Numbered from the stretch's first letter, positions 1-6,026 are shown. The stretch is DNA of 9,800 nucleotides from Mailhella sp. (GCA_017411945.1 JAFQPD010000025.1:1-9800); one strand, 5' to 3'. Translations and numbers: made by a program. The notes: generated by a model not told the origin, from the letters alone.

Positions 1-165
1 ACCATCATGGGCCTGTGTGTGGCTATCCCCTCGCTCATGGTCTATTATTTCCTCATCCTGCGCTTCAAGGGCTTCCACATTGAGGCCGTGGAGCACAGCT
101 ACCGCGCACTCGACCGTGTTCGCAAACTCAAGGCCGGAGGCGGCTGTCATGAAGAACATGTTTGA
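1..165 (+). CDS. exbB: ExbB/TolQ-family proton channel subunit, C-terminal fragment
   Basis: The gene enters from outside the window and only its last 54 codons are visible, ending at the TGA at 163-165. The frame begins TIMGLCVAIPSLMVYYF, which matches the last transmembrane helix of the MotA/TolQ/ExbB proton channel family (a T-x-x-G-L-x-V-A-I-P pattern). A short charged cytoplasmic tail follows. ExbB forms the inner-membrane pentamer that, with ExbD, conducts protons and energises TonB. The stop lies 17 bases inside exbD, so the two genes are translationally coupled. The exbD and tonB neighbours favour ExbB over TolQ or MotA, but this fragment alone could not separate ExbB from TolQ. Confidence 0.85.
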   Translation, partial: TIMGLCVAIPSLMVYYFLILRFKGFHIEAVEHSYRALDRVRKLKAGGGCHEEHV

Positions 166-544
166 TCTGGACGAAGAACCCAGCGTGGATCTGACGCCGC
201 TCATCGACGTTATCTTCATGCTGCTCATCTTTTTTATCATGACGACTACCTTCAGCCGTCCTGTACTGGATATTATCCTGCCCTCATCTGAAACGGCAGC
301 CCCTTCTAACCAGCGGCAGGAGCAGGTCATTTCCATCAAGGCTGACGGCTCCCTGCACTACGAGGGCCGCCAGATAGACAAGGCCGAACTGCCCGCCATC
401 CTCGAAGAACGCCCCGAGGCCGTGCTCAATCTGCATGTGGACCAGAAAGCGCCCTTCGATGCCTTCGTGAGCGTGGTGGACGTGGCCAAAGCCAAAAAGG
501 GAGAACGCTTTGTCATCAGCACCCAGCCTGCCGAACAACGCTGA
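149..544 (+). CDS. exbD: ExbD/TolR biopolymer transport protein
   Basis: A 131-residue protein, within the usual 130-145 for ExbD. It has a short cytoplasmic N-terminus, one membrane helix (about residues 17-34) and a periplasmic domain. The helix contains LTPLIDVIFMLLIFF, and Asp20 corresponds to the essential membrane aspartate of ExbD (Asp25 in E. coli), part of the proton path with ExbB. I chose the ATG at 149 because GGAGG (136-140) lies 8 bases upstream and because the conserved region starts right after it. The same frame is open further upstream, but that stretch overlaps exbB and does not look like ExbD. The gene overlaps exbB by 17 bases and tonB by about 35, indicating one operon. 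TolR is the alternative, but the TonB-like next gene argues for ExbD. Confidence 0.92.
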   Translation: MKNMFDLDEEPSVDLTPLIDVIFMLLIFFIMTTTFSRPVLDIILPSSETAAPSNQRQEQVISIKADGSLHYEGRQIDKAELPAILEERPEAVLNLHVDQKAPFDAFVSVVDVAKAKKGERFVISTQPAEQR

Positions 545-1340
545 CCTCTTCAATTCGTCCTGGCATGAGCAGTGGAGCGACCAGTGGAGGATCTATGGCG
601 AACAGGCTCGCAGACGCAGCCGAAACTGTGCCGCGCTGGGCATGTTCGGCCTGTTCTCTGCCATGCTGGCATTGTGCGCGTTTCAGCCGCAAAAAAGCAT
701 CAGCCTGCCCGCCATGGAGCGGCGCGTCGTCATGGTGATGGAACAGCTTCCGCCGCCCGTGCCCAAGGCGAAAGAGCCGGAGCTGAAGAAGATCGTAGCG
801 GAGGATTCGGACTTCCTCATCCCCGAAGAACCCAAGCTGGAGCCGAAACCTGAACCCGTGGTGGAAAAGCCCAAGCCTGTTCCCCCTCCTCCGCCGGTAA
901 AGGAAAAGCCGAAACCCAAACCGAAGTCTAAGCCCAAAGTAAAGCCCGCGCCCAAGCCTGAGCCGGTCAAAAAAGCCGTAGAAGAGGTGAAAGGCGTGGA
1001 AAACGCCGCTCCGACTGCCGTTCCTGCCGCCGTGGGCAACGCCAGAGCCGAGGCCAGCCGCGAAAGCGCCGTGCTTGCCGCCATACTTCAGACGCTGGAA
1101 AAGCATAAGCGCTATCCCCGCGCGGGCCGCAGAAGCGGAGCCGAAGGAACCTGCGGACTCATGGTGCGCATCGGGCCAGACGGCAAGGTCGTTTCCGCCG
1201 AAGTACAGGAAAAGTCCGGGAAAAGCGTACTTGATGCCGCCGCATCCCGACTTGGTGAAAAACTGGTGGGCCTGTACGTTGGTTCGGCTGGCGCGCTCAA
1301 CGTGCTGGTTCCCGTCCATTACCGCCTGACGGACAGATAA
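510..1340 (+). CDS. tonB: TonB-family energy transducer
   Basis: A 276-residue protein with TonB architecture. It has a cytoplasmic N-terminus, a membrane anchor at about 42-60 (around LGMFGLFSAMLALCAF), a long Pro/Lys/Glu-rich spacer at about 80-165 with many KP and EP repeats, and a C-terminal TonB domain at about 187-276. That domain shows Y202-P203-R204, the EGTCGLMVRIGPDGKV strand and LDAAASRL, matching the TonB_C pattern YPxxAxxxGxEGxVxVxFxIxxDG. It would carry ExbBD energy across the periplasm to outer-membrane receptors. The start appears to be TTG at 510, with GGGAG 6-7 bases upstream. The first in-frame ATG is codon 45, inside the membrane helix, so a start there would damage the anchor. 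The start overlaps exbD by 35 bases. The N-terminal extension before the anchor (about 40 residues) is longer than in E. coli TonB. Confidence 0.9.
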   Translation: MSSAPSLPNNADLFNSSWHEQWSDQWRIYGEQARRRSRNCAALGMFGLFSAMLALCAFQPQKSISLPAMERRVVMVMEQLPPPVPKAKEPELKKIVAEDSDFLIPEEPKLEPKPEPVVEKPKPVPPPPPVKEKPKPKPKSKPKVKPAPKPEPVKKAVEEVKGVENAAPTAVPAAVGNARAEASRESAVLAAILQTLEKHKRYPRAGRRSGAEGTCGLMVRIGPDGKVVSAEVQEKSGKSVLDAAASRLGEKLVGLYVGSAGALNVLVPVHYRLTDR

Positions 1341-1380
1341 CATTCAGGAGGAGGCTTCCCCCCAGCCTTCCTCAACATAA

Positions 1381-1422
1381 GAAAGCCGCTTCCCTATACG
1401 TTCAGGAGGCGGCCTTCTTTTT
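1381..1422 (+). terminator. Rho-independent terminator after tonB
   Basis: The arms 1381-1393 (GAAAGCCGCTTCC) and 1405-1417 (GGAGGCGGCCTTC) pair over 13 positions with one mismatch and one G-U pair, around an 11-base loop. TTTTT follows at 1418-1422. It closes the exbB-exbD-tonB operon before the convergent regulator gene. A second, weaker hairpin without a T run lies just upstream (1348-1356 with 1364-1373). Confidence 0.8.
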
Positions 1423-1449
1423 GGCGTTCTATGTTCGGAATGTTCCGGC

Positions 1450-2004
1450 TCAGCGGTACTTGCGGTTCAGTTCTCGGGTTTCTTCCTTAGCGTCGAGGCG
1501 GCCCATGTCGCTCCACGCCTGTTCCATCTTCTTGAGCAGCTGGGATTTCTGTGCCTCGTATGCCTCCTGCCAAGTATCGCATATCTCCTGAGAACGCATG
1601 AAGAGCACGAACTGCCCGAGGCGGCGTATCACTTCCGGCGGCGTGACATGCTCCATCTCGCAGGCCACGGTGTCCGCCTGCGCTTCGTCAAGATGCAGGA
1701 CATGAAGGAAGAACTCGCGGAAGATGGCGTGCCGGTGCATGAGATCGCGCCCGATGCGGCGGCCTTCTTCCGTCAGGTGGATGAAGCTGTACGGTTCGTA
1801 CTCCACAAGGCCGAGAGACTTCAAGGTCTTGAGGGTGCTGGTCACGGTACAGCGGCTCACGCCGGCGATTTCGGCTATAGACTTGGCCCGGGCCGCACCT
1901 TCCCGGGCTTCTTCCTTAAAGATGATCTCAACGTAGTTTTCGAGAACAGGGGAAAGTTTCTTCTCCTGTCCGTCACGTTCAGAGGTAATGAGGGCTTCCG
2001 TCAT
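1450..2004 (-). CDS. DtxR/MntR-family metal-dependent transcriptional regulator
   Basis: A 184-residue protein of the DtxR/MntR/IdeR type. A winged helix-turn-helix at about 20-80 (AKSIAEIAGVSRCTVTSTLK, then GLVEYEPY and LTEEGRRIG) is followed by the metal-binding dimerisation domain (RHAIFREFFLHVLHLDEAQA, then ACEMEH). By alignment from memory, His92 matches His79 of DtxR, and Cys115, Glu118 and His119 match the primary-site Cys102, Glu105 and His106. Glu26 matches Glu11 of MntR. Asn23 sits where MntR has Asp8 and DtxR has Met10, so one ligand position is unusual. There is no SH3-like C-terminal domain; the last 50 residues are charged and helical. It starts at ATG with GGAGG close upstream, 15 bases after the MATE stop, so the two genes are co-transcribed. 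It probably regulates its own operon in response to Fe(II) or Mn(II); the metal cannot be assigned. Confidence 0.9.
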   Translation of the reverse strand: MTEALITSERDGQEKKLSPVLENYVEIIFKEEAREGAARAKSIAEIAGVSRCTVTSTLKTLKSLGLVEYEPYSFIHLTEEGRRIGRDLMHRHAIFREFFLHVLHLDEAQADTVACEMEHVTPPEVIRRLGQFVLFMRSQEICDTWQEAYEAQKSQLLKKMEQAWSDMGRLDAKEETRELNRKYR

Positions 2005-2019
2005 ACGGCCTCCGTTATT

Positions 2020-3396
2020 TCATGCAGTTTGACGTTTTACGAGGCCGTATTCAAGCCATTTTTTGCTTTTGAAAAGAACCGCCGCCCAGCAGAAGGCCGC
2101 AATCTGCGAAGCCAGCATGGCCGCATACACGCCTTCTGCGCCCCAGTCCAGTGCAAGGCCCAGGGCCCACGCCAGCGGGATGTTCACCAGCCAGCAGGTC
2201 ACAGCGCCTATGCGGCAGGAAAGGATAGTCGCTCCCGCACCGGAGAATGCACCGTTCAGCACGCCGGTCATGGCCACCAGCGGCCCGCCTATGCACGCGA
2301 ACACGAGATAGAGCGAAGCCTGTTCCAGCACAGCGGCATCGTTCGAAAAGAAGGCGGAGGCAGGTTCGCGCAGGAGCCAGAGCAGAACGGACGGCGCAAC
2401 GAGACCCAGCCCGGTAAGCAGGGCCAGTCTGCGCCCGAAGGCGTAGAGGCCATCACGCTGACCAGCTCCGAGCATGTACCCGCTGAAGATGACCATGGAC
2501 ATATTCAGCGCCCCCAGCGGGAACATAAGTATAGAGTGGACGCGACTGCCCACACTCATTCCGGCAAGTACGCTTGTGCTGTTTTCCGGAAGCATACCGA
2601 TGATGGCAAGCGTAACGAGGCCGCCCGTCTGAGCGATGATGTTCCCTGCGGCGGCTGGCATCCCTACCTTAAAAAGATAGGGCATGGCGCGGCGGTTCCA
2701 TCGCCACGGTGCAAAAGAGGAGCGGCCGAGCAGTCCGTAATGCCGCGCCAGCACGATGTTGGAGCTCAGCCCCAGCACGGCGCAGGCAAAGGTGGTCCAC
2801 GCTATGCCCGCTTCACCGAAGGCCGGAAGCCCGAACCAGCCGAGGCCAAAGCCGAGGTCGCCCACCACGTTGGACAGCGCCATGAAGAGGAGCGTGACAA
2901 AGGGCAGCATCACCTTCTTATGTGCACGGAAAATGGAATTCACCATGATGAGCACGTAATAGAACGGGAGCTGACAGCAGTACGCCATGAAAAAGGTGGA
3001 CAGTGTGGGACGCAGTTCCGGCGCGACTTGCAGGGCGTCGAAAATGAACGGAGTGCAGAAGAGCGCCAGCAGCGCGATGAACGTTCCGGCGGACGCGGAA
3101 AGCATGACGATGAGCCCCGCATAACGGTCGGCCCTGTGACGTAATCCTGCCCCAAGGGACTGACTCACTGTTGCCATGCATCCGCTGCCGATGAGCGAAG
3201 TGAGAAGCATGAGCATGGCGAAAAGCTGAGCCACCACTCCGATGGAGGCCTGAACCGACACGTCAAGCCTGCCCGCCGCCCACACGTCTGTCATGCCGAT
3301 GACAAGGTGGCAAAGCATAAGCCCCATCTGCGGCAGAGTGAGCAGAAGGACTTCTTTTGCGGAAGGAAGGGCGTGATTCTTTTTGGGGGCGGTCAT
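2020..3396 (-). CDS. MATE-family multidrug/metabolite exporter
   Basis: A 458-residue, strongly hydrophobic protein of normal MATE length with about 12 predicted membrane helices in two homologous halves. The N-terminal half has LTLPQMGLMLCHLVIGMTDVW and VSQSLGAG, and the C-terminal half repeats the pattern (PAAAGNIIAQTGGLVTLAIIG, then SGYMLGAGQRDG). MATE proteins export organic cations, flavins or drugs in exchange for Na+ or H+. The substrate here cannot be read from the sequence. It starts at ATG with AGGA about 6 bases upstream and is the first gene of an operon with the metalloregulator that follows. That link to metal supply is uncommon for MATE pumps and may hint at export of a chelator or metal-related metabolite, but this is inference only. 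Confidence 0.92.
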   Translation of the reverse strand: MTAPKKNHALPSAKEVLLLTLPQMGLMLCHLVIGMTDVWAAGRLDVSVQASIGVVAQLFAMLMLLTSLIGSGCMATVSQSLGAGLRHRADRYAGLIVMLSASAGTFIALLALFCTPFIFDALQVAPELRPTLSTFFMAYCCQLPFYYVLIMVNSIFRAHKKVMLPFVTLLFMALSNVVGDLGFGLGWFGLPAFGEAGIAWTTFACAVLGLSSNIVLARHYGLLGRSSFAPWRWNRRAMPYLFKVGMPAAAGNIIAQTGGLVTLAIIGMLPENSTSVLAGMSVGSRVHSILMFPLGALNMSMVIFSGYMLGAGQRDGLYAFGRRLALLTGLGLVAPSVLLWLLREPASAFFSNDAAVLEQASLYLVFACIGGPLVAMTGVLNGAFSGAGATILSCRIGAVTCWLVNIPLAWALGLALDWGAEGVYAAMLASQIAAFCWAAVLFKSKKWLEYGLVKRQTA

Positions 3397-3433
3397 GGTG
3401 TCCTGCTTTTCAAAGGTTGTGCTCTAAAATAAA

Positions 3434-3463
3434 ATTTTATCGACAAAAGTTTACTACTGTCAA
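3434..3463 (-). promoter_or_regulatory. Promoter of the MATE-regulator operon, with palindrome over the -10
   Basis: On the minus strand TTGACA (3463-3458) and TAAAAT (3439-3434) are separated by 18 bases, close to the sigma-70 consensus. Transcription would begin near 3427, about 30 bases before the MATE start. The -10 box lies inside a perfect 12-base palindrome, ATAAAATTTTAT (3429-3440), a possible operator for the DtxR/MntR-like regulator encoded second in the operon. The promoter call is fair; the operator role is inference. Confidence 0.6.
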
Positions 3464-3594
3464 TTACCCTTATTGAAAAACTGAGATGATCTGTACTCCC
3501 CCCCAAAAAAAACTGAGGGGAAAAGAATTCTTACCGTTCCACCTATAGAAGGTCATTATTTTTCAAGCGGCAAAAAGATCAACCGATAAAAAAT

Positions 3595-3624
3595 TTGACT
3601 TTTCCAGCGCTCTGAACATATTAA
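3595..3624 (+). promoter_or_regulatory. Orphan sigma-70-like promoter on the + strand
   Basis: TTGACT (3595-3600) and TATTAA (3619-3624) are spaced by 18 bases. No + strand protein gene follows; the next + strand signal is the terminator at 3717-3752. It would therefore drive the short RNA described next. Confidence 0.45.
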
Positions 3625-3630
3625 ACGCAA

Positions 3631-3752
3631 CACGCCCAGAACGCTTCAGTTTCCTATGGAAATTAGCGCACCAGTCTGGGTTTTCCTTTATAAGCTTTCA
3701 GCCAGCCTTTAAGCACAAACGCAGGGACTCGTTCGGAATCCCTGCGTTTTTT
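3631..3752 (+). ncRNA. Candidate small RNA with long stem-loop and own terminator
   Basis: This interval starts about 7 bases after a sigma-70-like -10 box and ends at a strong intrinsic terminator, giving a transcript of about 120 bases without a credible ORF. Near the 5' end three nested helices stack. CCCAGA (3635-3640) pairs with TCTGGG (3675-3680), CGCT (3642-3645) with AGCG (3665-3668), and AGTTTCC (3648-3654) with GGAAATT (3658-3664) around a TAT loop, for 17 pairs in total. A single-stranded, U-rich linker (TTTTCCTTTATAAG, 3681-3694) joins it to the terminator hairpin, a layout common in bacterial regulatory RNAs. It matches no RNA family that I recognise. The same bases could instead be the untranslated end of the minus-strand ligase/ACT operon. 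Confidence 0.4.
3717..3752 (+). terminator. Intrinsic terminator, strongest on +, possibly bidirectional
   Basis: AAACGCAGGGA (3717-3727) pairs perfectly with TCCCTGCGTTT (3739-3749) around an 11-base loop, followed by further T residues (3750-3752). Read on the minus strand, the same hairpin is followed by TTTGTGCTT, a weaker T run, and it lies just after the ACT-protein stop at 3768. It could therefore end that operon too. Confidence 0.75.
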
Positions 3753-3767
3753 ATGTGCCTGCGGGGC

Positions 3768-4196
3768 CTACCTGATGCCCAGCTCGGCGGGCTCCACATG
3801 CTTCAGGCCCTTTGCCTTGAGCATGGCGAGGAAGGCGGCGTTGTCGGTGACGCGGAAGACCATGAAGGCGTCCTTGGCGTCGCGGGCGATGAGCGAATAC
3901 ATGTACTCGATGTTCACGCCGGCTTCGGCCATGGGCTCGAGCAGAGAGGCGAGGCCGCCGCGTTCGTCGAGCACGGGCACGACCACCACGTCGGTGGTCT
4001 GCACGAGGAAGCCGTTGTCGAGGAGAACGGCTTCGGCCTTGGCGGCGTCGTCCACGAGAAGGCGCAGGATGCCGAAGTCCGGGGTGTCCGCAATGGTGAG
4101 GGCGCGCACGTCGATGCCGCTGTCGCGCAGGACGGAGAGGGAGGCGGCCAGCTTGCCGGAGCGGTTCTGAACGAAGATGGAGAGCTGCTTTACCAT
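3768..4196 (-). CDS. Tandem ACT-domain protein, partner of arylacetate-CoA ligase
   Basis: A 142-residue protein consisting of two ACT domains (about residues 3-67 and 70-138). Each has the beta-alpha-beta-beta-alpha-beta pattern and the turn where ACT domains bind amino acids (NRSGKLA at 11-17, DERGGLA at 77-83). ACT modules sense small ligands, commonly amino acids. Proteins of this size are often encoded beside phenylacetate-CoA ligase and indolepyruvate oxidoreductase genes in anaerobes. There is no catalytic or DNA-binding domain, so it probably modulates the ligase or a related enzyme. AGGAGG (4206-4201), 5-10 bases before the ATG, overlaps the stop of the ligase gene, so translation is coupled. 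Binding of phenylalanine is inferred from the operon's leader, not shown by the sequence. Confidence 0.9.
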   Translation of the reverse strand: MVKQLSIFVQNRSGKLAASLSVLRDSGIDVRALTIADTPDFGILRLLVDDAAKAEAVLLDNGFLVQTTDVVVVPVLDERGGLASLLEPMAEAGVNIEYMYSLIARDAKDAFMVFRVTDNAAFLAMLKAKGLKHVEPAELGIR

Positions 4197-4205
4197 GTTT
4201 TCCTC

Positions 4206-5513
4206 CTAGTCATGCAGCTTGCGCTTGTCGATGACGCGCTTGGCCTTGCCTTCGGAGCGAGGCAGGGTATTGGGTTCGAGCAGGGTCACCTTGGCGTTGA
4301 TGTTCAGCATGGACTTCAGGCCTTCGGTGAGTTCGCGGGCGCGTTCGGCAATGCCGCGCACGGTGTCGGAGAACAGCTCCTTGGTCATTTCCACCTGCAC
4401 TTCGATGGTGTCGAAGTTGTCCACGCGGTCCACCACTATCTGGTAGTTGGCCATGTAGCCCTGTTCGAGCAGCACCGTCTCTATCTGGCTGGGGAACACG
4501 TTCACGCCGCGGATGATGAGCATGTCGTCGGTGCGGCCGCGCGGCTTGGTCATCTTGATGAGGGTGCGGCCGCAGGAGCATTTCTGGCGGGTGATGACGC
4601 CGATGTCGCGGGTGCGGTAGCGCAGCAGGGGGAAGGCTTTGCGGGTGAGGCAGGTGAAGACTATCTCGCCCTGCACGTCTTCGCCGAGCACTTCGCCGGT
4701 ATCGGGGTCGATGACTTCCACGAGGAAGTGGTCTTCGTTCACATGCATGCCGGTCTGCTCAGCGCATTCGAAGGCCACGCCGGGGCCGATGATCTCGGTG
4801 AGGCCGTAGATGTCGTAAGCCTTGATGCCGAGCAGCTCTTCTATCTGGAGGCGCATCTCGTTGGTCCAGGGCTCGGCGCCGAACACGCCGGCCTTGAGGG
4901 AGATGTCGTCCTTGGTATAGCCCATCTCGTGGAGCACTTCGGCGATGTGCAGGGCGTAGGAGGGCGTGCAGCAGAGGATGGAGGAGCCGAAATCCTTGAG
5001 GATGTTCACCTGGCGCTTGGTGTTGCCGCTGGAAACGGGGACGGTGACGGCGCCGATCTTCATGGCGCCGCCGTCGGCGCCGAGGCCGCCGGTGAAGAGG
5101 CCGTAGCCGTAGGAGACGTGCACCACGTCTTCATCGGTACAGCCGGCGGCGGTGAGGGCACGGGCGCAGCATTCGGCCCAGATGTCGAGGTCGCCGCGGG
5201 TGTAGCCGGCCACCACCTGCTTGCCGGTGGTGCCGCTGGAAGCGTGCAGGCGCACCACGTCCTTGAGCGGCACGGCGAACATGCCGTAGGGGTAGGTGTC
5301 GCGCAGGTCCTGCTTATAATTGAAGGGGAGCTTCGCTATGTCCGCGAGTTCCTTGATGTCTTCTGGCTTCACGCCGGCCTTGTCCATCTTTTCGCGGTAA
5401 TAGGGCACGTTGGCGTAAACGTGCTTCACCTGCTCCTGAAGGCGTTCGAGCTGGATCTTCCTGATGTCGCCGACTGACGCGGTCTCGATTTCCGGCTGAT
5501 AATATTTGTCCAT
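4206..5513 (-). CDS. paaK: Phenylacetate-CoA ligase family (arylacetate-CoA ligase)
   Basis: A 435-residue AMP-forming ligase, the normal length for PaaK. It shows the phosphate loop SSGTTGK (92-98), the AMP-binding motif YGLTE (236-240), RTRD (300-303), the hinge-region RGVNVFPSQIE (335-345) and a C-terminal EGKAKRVID with the likely catalytic lysine (Lys423 or Lys425). The enzyme activates an aryl acetate with ATP and CoA to the aryl-CoA thioester in the cytoplasm. In anaerobes the product can be reductively carboxylated by indolepyruvate-type oxidoreductase to the aryl pyruvate, or arise in the reverse, degradative direction. It starts at ATG with AGGAG 7 bases upstream. Strong GC3 bias suggests good expression. 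It is the first structural gene behind the Phe-rich leader and attenuator, and the ACT-domain gene follows directly. Substrate preference (phenyl-, indole- or hydroxyphenylacetate) cannot be read directly, but the leader points to phenylacetate. Confidence 0.93.
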   Translation of the reverse strand: MDKYYQPEIETASVGDIRKIQLERLQEQVKHVYANVPYYREKMDKAGVKPEDIKELADIAKLPFNYKQDLRDTYPYGMFAVPLKDVVRLHASSGTTGKQVVAGYTRGDLDIWAECCARALTAAGCTDEDVVHVSYGYGLFTGGLGADGGAMKIGAVTVPVSSGNTKRQVNILKDFGSSILCCTPSYALHIAEVLHEMGYTKDDISLKAGVFGAEPWTNEMRLQIEELLGIKAYDIYGLTEIIGPGVAFECAEQTGMHVNEDHFLVEVIDPDTGEVLGEDVQGEIVFTCLTRKAFPLLRYRTRDIGVITRQKCSCGRTLIKMTKPRGRTDDMLIIRGVNVFPSQIETVLLEQGYMANYQIVVDRVDNFDTIEVQVEMTKELFSDTVRGIAERARELTEGLKSMLNINAKVTLLEPNTLPRSEGKAKRVIDKRKLHD

Positions 5514-5585
5514 GACTTGTCTCCTGATGCTATGCTATTCGGGCTGTTTTCCTGCACTGTGCTCCATGCCTGCAAAATATGCCGG

Positions 5586-5636
5586 CTAGGGAGGAGGAAA
5601 AACGTGGGGAGAACGTGTACTGTCTACAAGTTCCAT
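5586..5636 (-). CDS. Possible 16-codon upstream ORF ending in Pro-Pro-Pro
   Basis: Between the attenuator and the ligase start lies a minus-strand ATG with AGGAG 6 bases upstream (5647-5643). It encodes MELVDSTRSPHVFPPP and then TAG. The ribosome binding site is good, and three prolines before the stop are the kind of sequence that slows ribosomes without EF-P. A 16-codon frame can arise by chance, so this is only a candidate. Confidence 0.25.
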   Translation of the reverse strand: MELVDSTRSPHVFPPP

Positions 5637-5689
5637 GCGAAGCTCCTGAAGAGACTGTCTGACCGCAGGCGCTGCCGGAAAAAGCATAT

Positions 5690-5721
5690 AAAAAAGGCCA
5701 CCGGCTTTACGCCCGCGGCCT
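5690..5721 (-). terminator. Attenuator terminator in the arylacetate-CoA ligase leader
   Basis: On the minus strand AGGCCGCGGGC (5721-5711) pairs with GCCGGTGGCCT (5705-5695), ten of eleven positions including one G-U pair, around a GTAAA loop, followed by a T run down to 5690. It lies 22 bases after the stop of the Phe-rich leader peptide and about 175 bases before the ligase start. No other minus-strand gene ends here, so its role must be premature termination of the operon's own leader. Confidence 0.8.
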
Positions 5722-5766
5722 GAAGTTCTGCATGTTGTGGATGTCAGCAATCCTTCCGACCACGGG
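5712..5766 (-). promoter_or_regulatory. Antiterminator of the Phe attenuator (regions 2 and 3)
   Basis: CCCGTGGTCGGAAG (5766-5753, the last codons of the leader peptide) can pair with CTTCAGGCCGCGGG (5725-5712) at 13 of 14 positions, 11 Watson-Crick and two G-U, with one G-A mismatch. The second arm contains ten of the eleven bases of the terminator's 5' arm, so the two hairpins exclude each other. A competing 1:2 hairpin is also visible: CTTCCG and ACC (5832-5822) with GGTCGGAAG (5761-5753), the Phe codons lying in its loop. A ribosome at the stop codon would cover region 2, whereas one stalled at the Phe codons would leave it free. Confidence 0.7.
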
Positions 5767-5845
5767 ACCCGCTAAAGTAAAAGAAAAAGCCAAAGCTGAA
5801 GGCATTGGTTTCAAGAAGGCAGGTGACGGAAGAAGTACGGATCAT
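5744..5845 (-). CDS. Phenylalanine-rich leader peptide of the ligase/ACT operon
   Basis: A 33-codon minus-strand ORF, ATG at 5845-5843 and TGA at 5746-5744, with AAGGA (5857-5853) 7 bases upstream. Residues 16-24 read FSFGFFFYF: six Phe and one Tyr in nine codons, using both TTT and TTC. Known Phe-operon leader peptides have the same look (PheM contains FRFFFYFST, PheL contains FFFAFFFTF), and the FFFYFS segment is shared with PheM. The peptide is too short and too biased to be an enzyme. Its place right before an intrinsic terminator and a structural operon fits ribosome-mediated attenuation: low Phe-tRNA stalls the ribosome at these codons and lets the operon be read. The residues before the Phe run (MIRTSSVTCLLETNA) include region 1 of the attenuator. 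Confidence 0.75.
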   Translation of the reverse strand: MIRTSSVTCLLETNAFSFGFFFYFSGSRGRKDC

Positions 5846-5873
5846 GGATGATTCCTTTCGATTGCGTAGTAAA

Positions 5874-5903
5874 ACGCTAACGCCGGAGAAAATAAAATGT
5901 CAA
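5874..5903 (-). promoter_or_regulatory. Candidate promoter of the ligase leader transcript
   Basis: A consensus -35 TTGACA lies at 5903-5898 on the minus strand. With an 18-base spacer the -10 is TAGCGT (5879-5874), only a partial match (TA...T). The start would be near 5866, just ahead of the leader ribosome binding site. The weak -10 lowers confidence. Confidence 0.4.
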
Positions 5904-5984
5904 GATGGAGTTCCTGCTTTTTTTCCTTTTTTTTCATGGTCTGGACAGGCCGGAAAGAATTTTTCAAGACGCCCTTCTTTTCGG

Positions 5985-6013
5985 TTGACAGGCTGCATCT
6001 TTTACCGTAAACA
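5985..6013 (+). promoter_or_regulatory. Promoter of the tRNA-Val/tRNA-Asp unit
   Basis: A consensus -35 TTGACA (5985-5990), a 17-base spacer and TAAACA (6008-6013) place the start near 6020, about 7 bases before the first tRNA. It is divergent from the ligase leader promoter about 85 bases away. Confidence 0.6.
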
Positions 6014-6026
6014 CCTTCGAACGCAT

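Noticed and set aside
516..1343. Minus-strand ORF opposite tonB
   Set aside because: Low-complexity Arg/Leu/Phe/Gly mirror of the Pro/Lys-rich TonB spacer.
1648..3144. A 498-codon + strand ORF spanning the regulator and MATE genes
   Set aside because: Crosses two well-supported minus-strand genes and the gap between them; no protein family features.
3498..3512. C7-A8 homopolymer as a phase-variation tract
   Set aside because: It lies outside any gene and outside the promoter boxes seen; without strain comparison it is just a run.
3753..5477. A 574-codon + strand ORF opposite the ligase and ACT genes
   Set aside because: Its protein is a His/Gly/Val/Glu-rich mirror of strongly GC3-biased genes with clear family motifs on the other strand; it has no recognisable domain.
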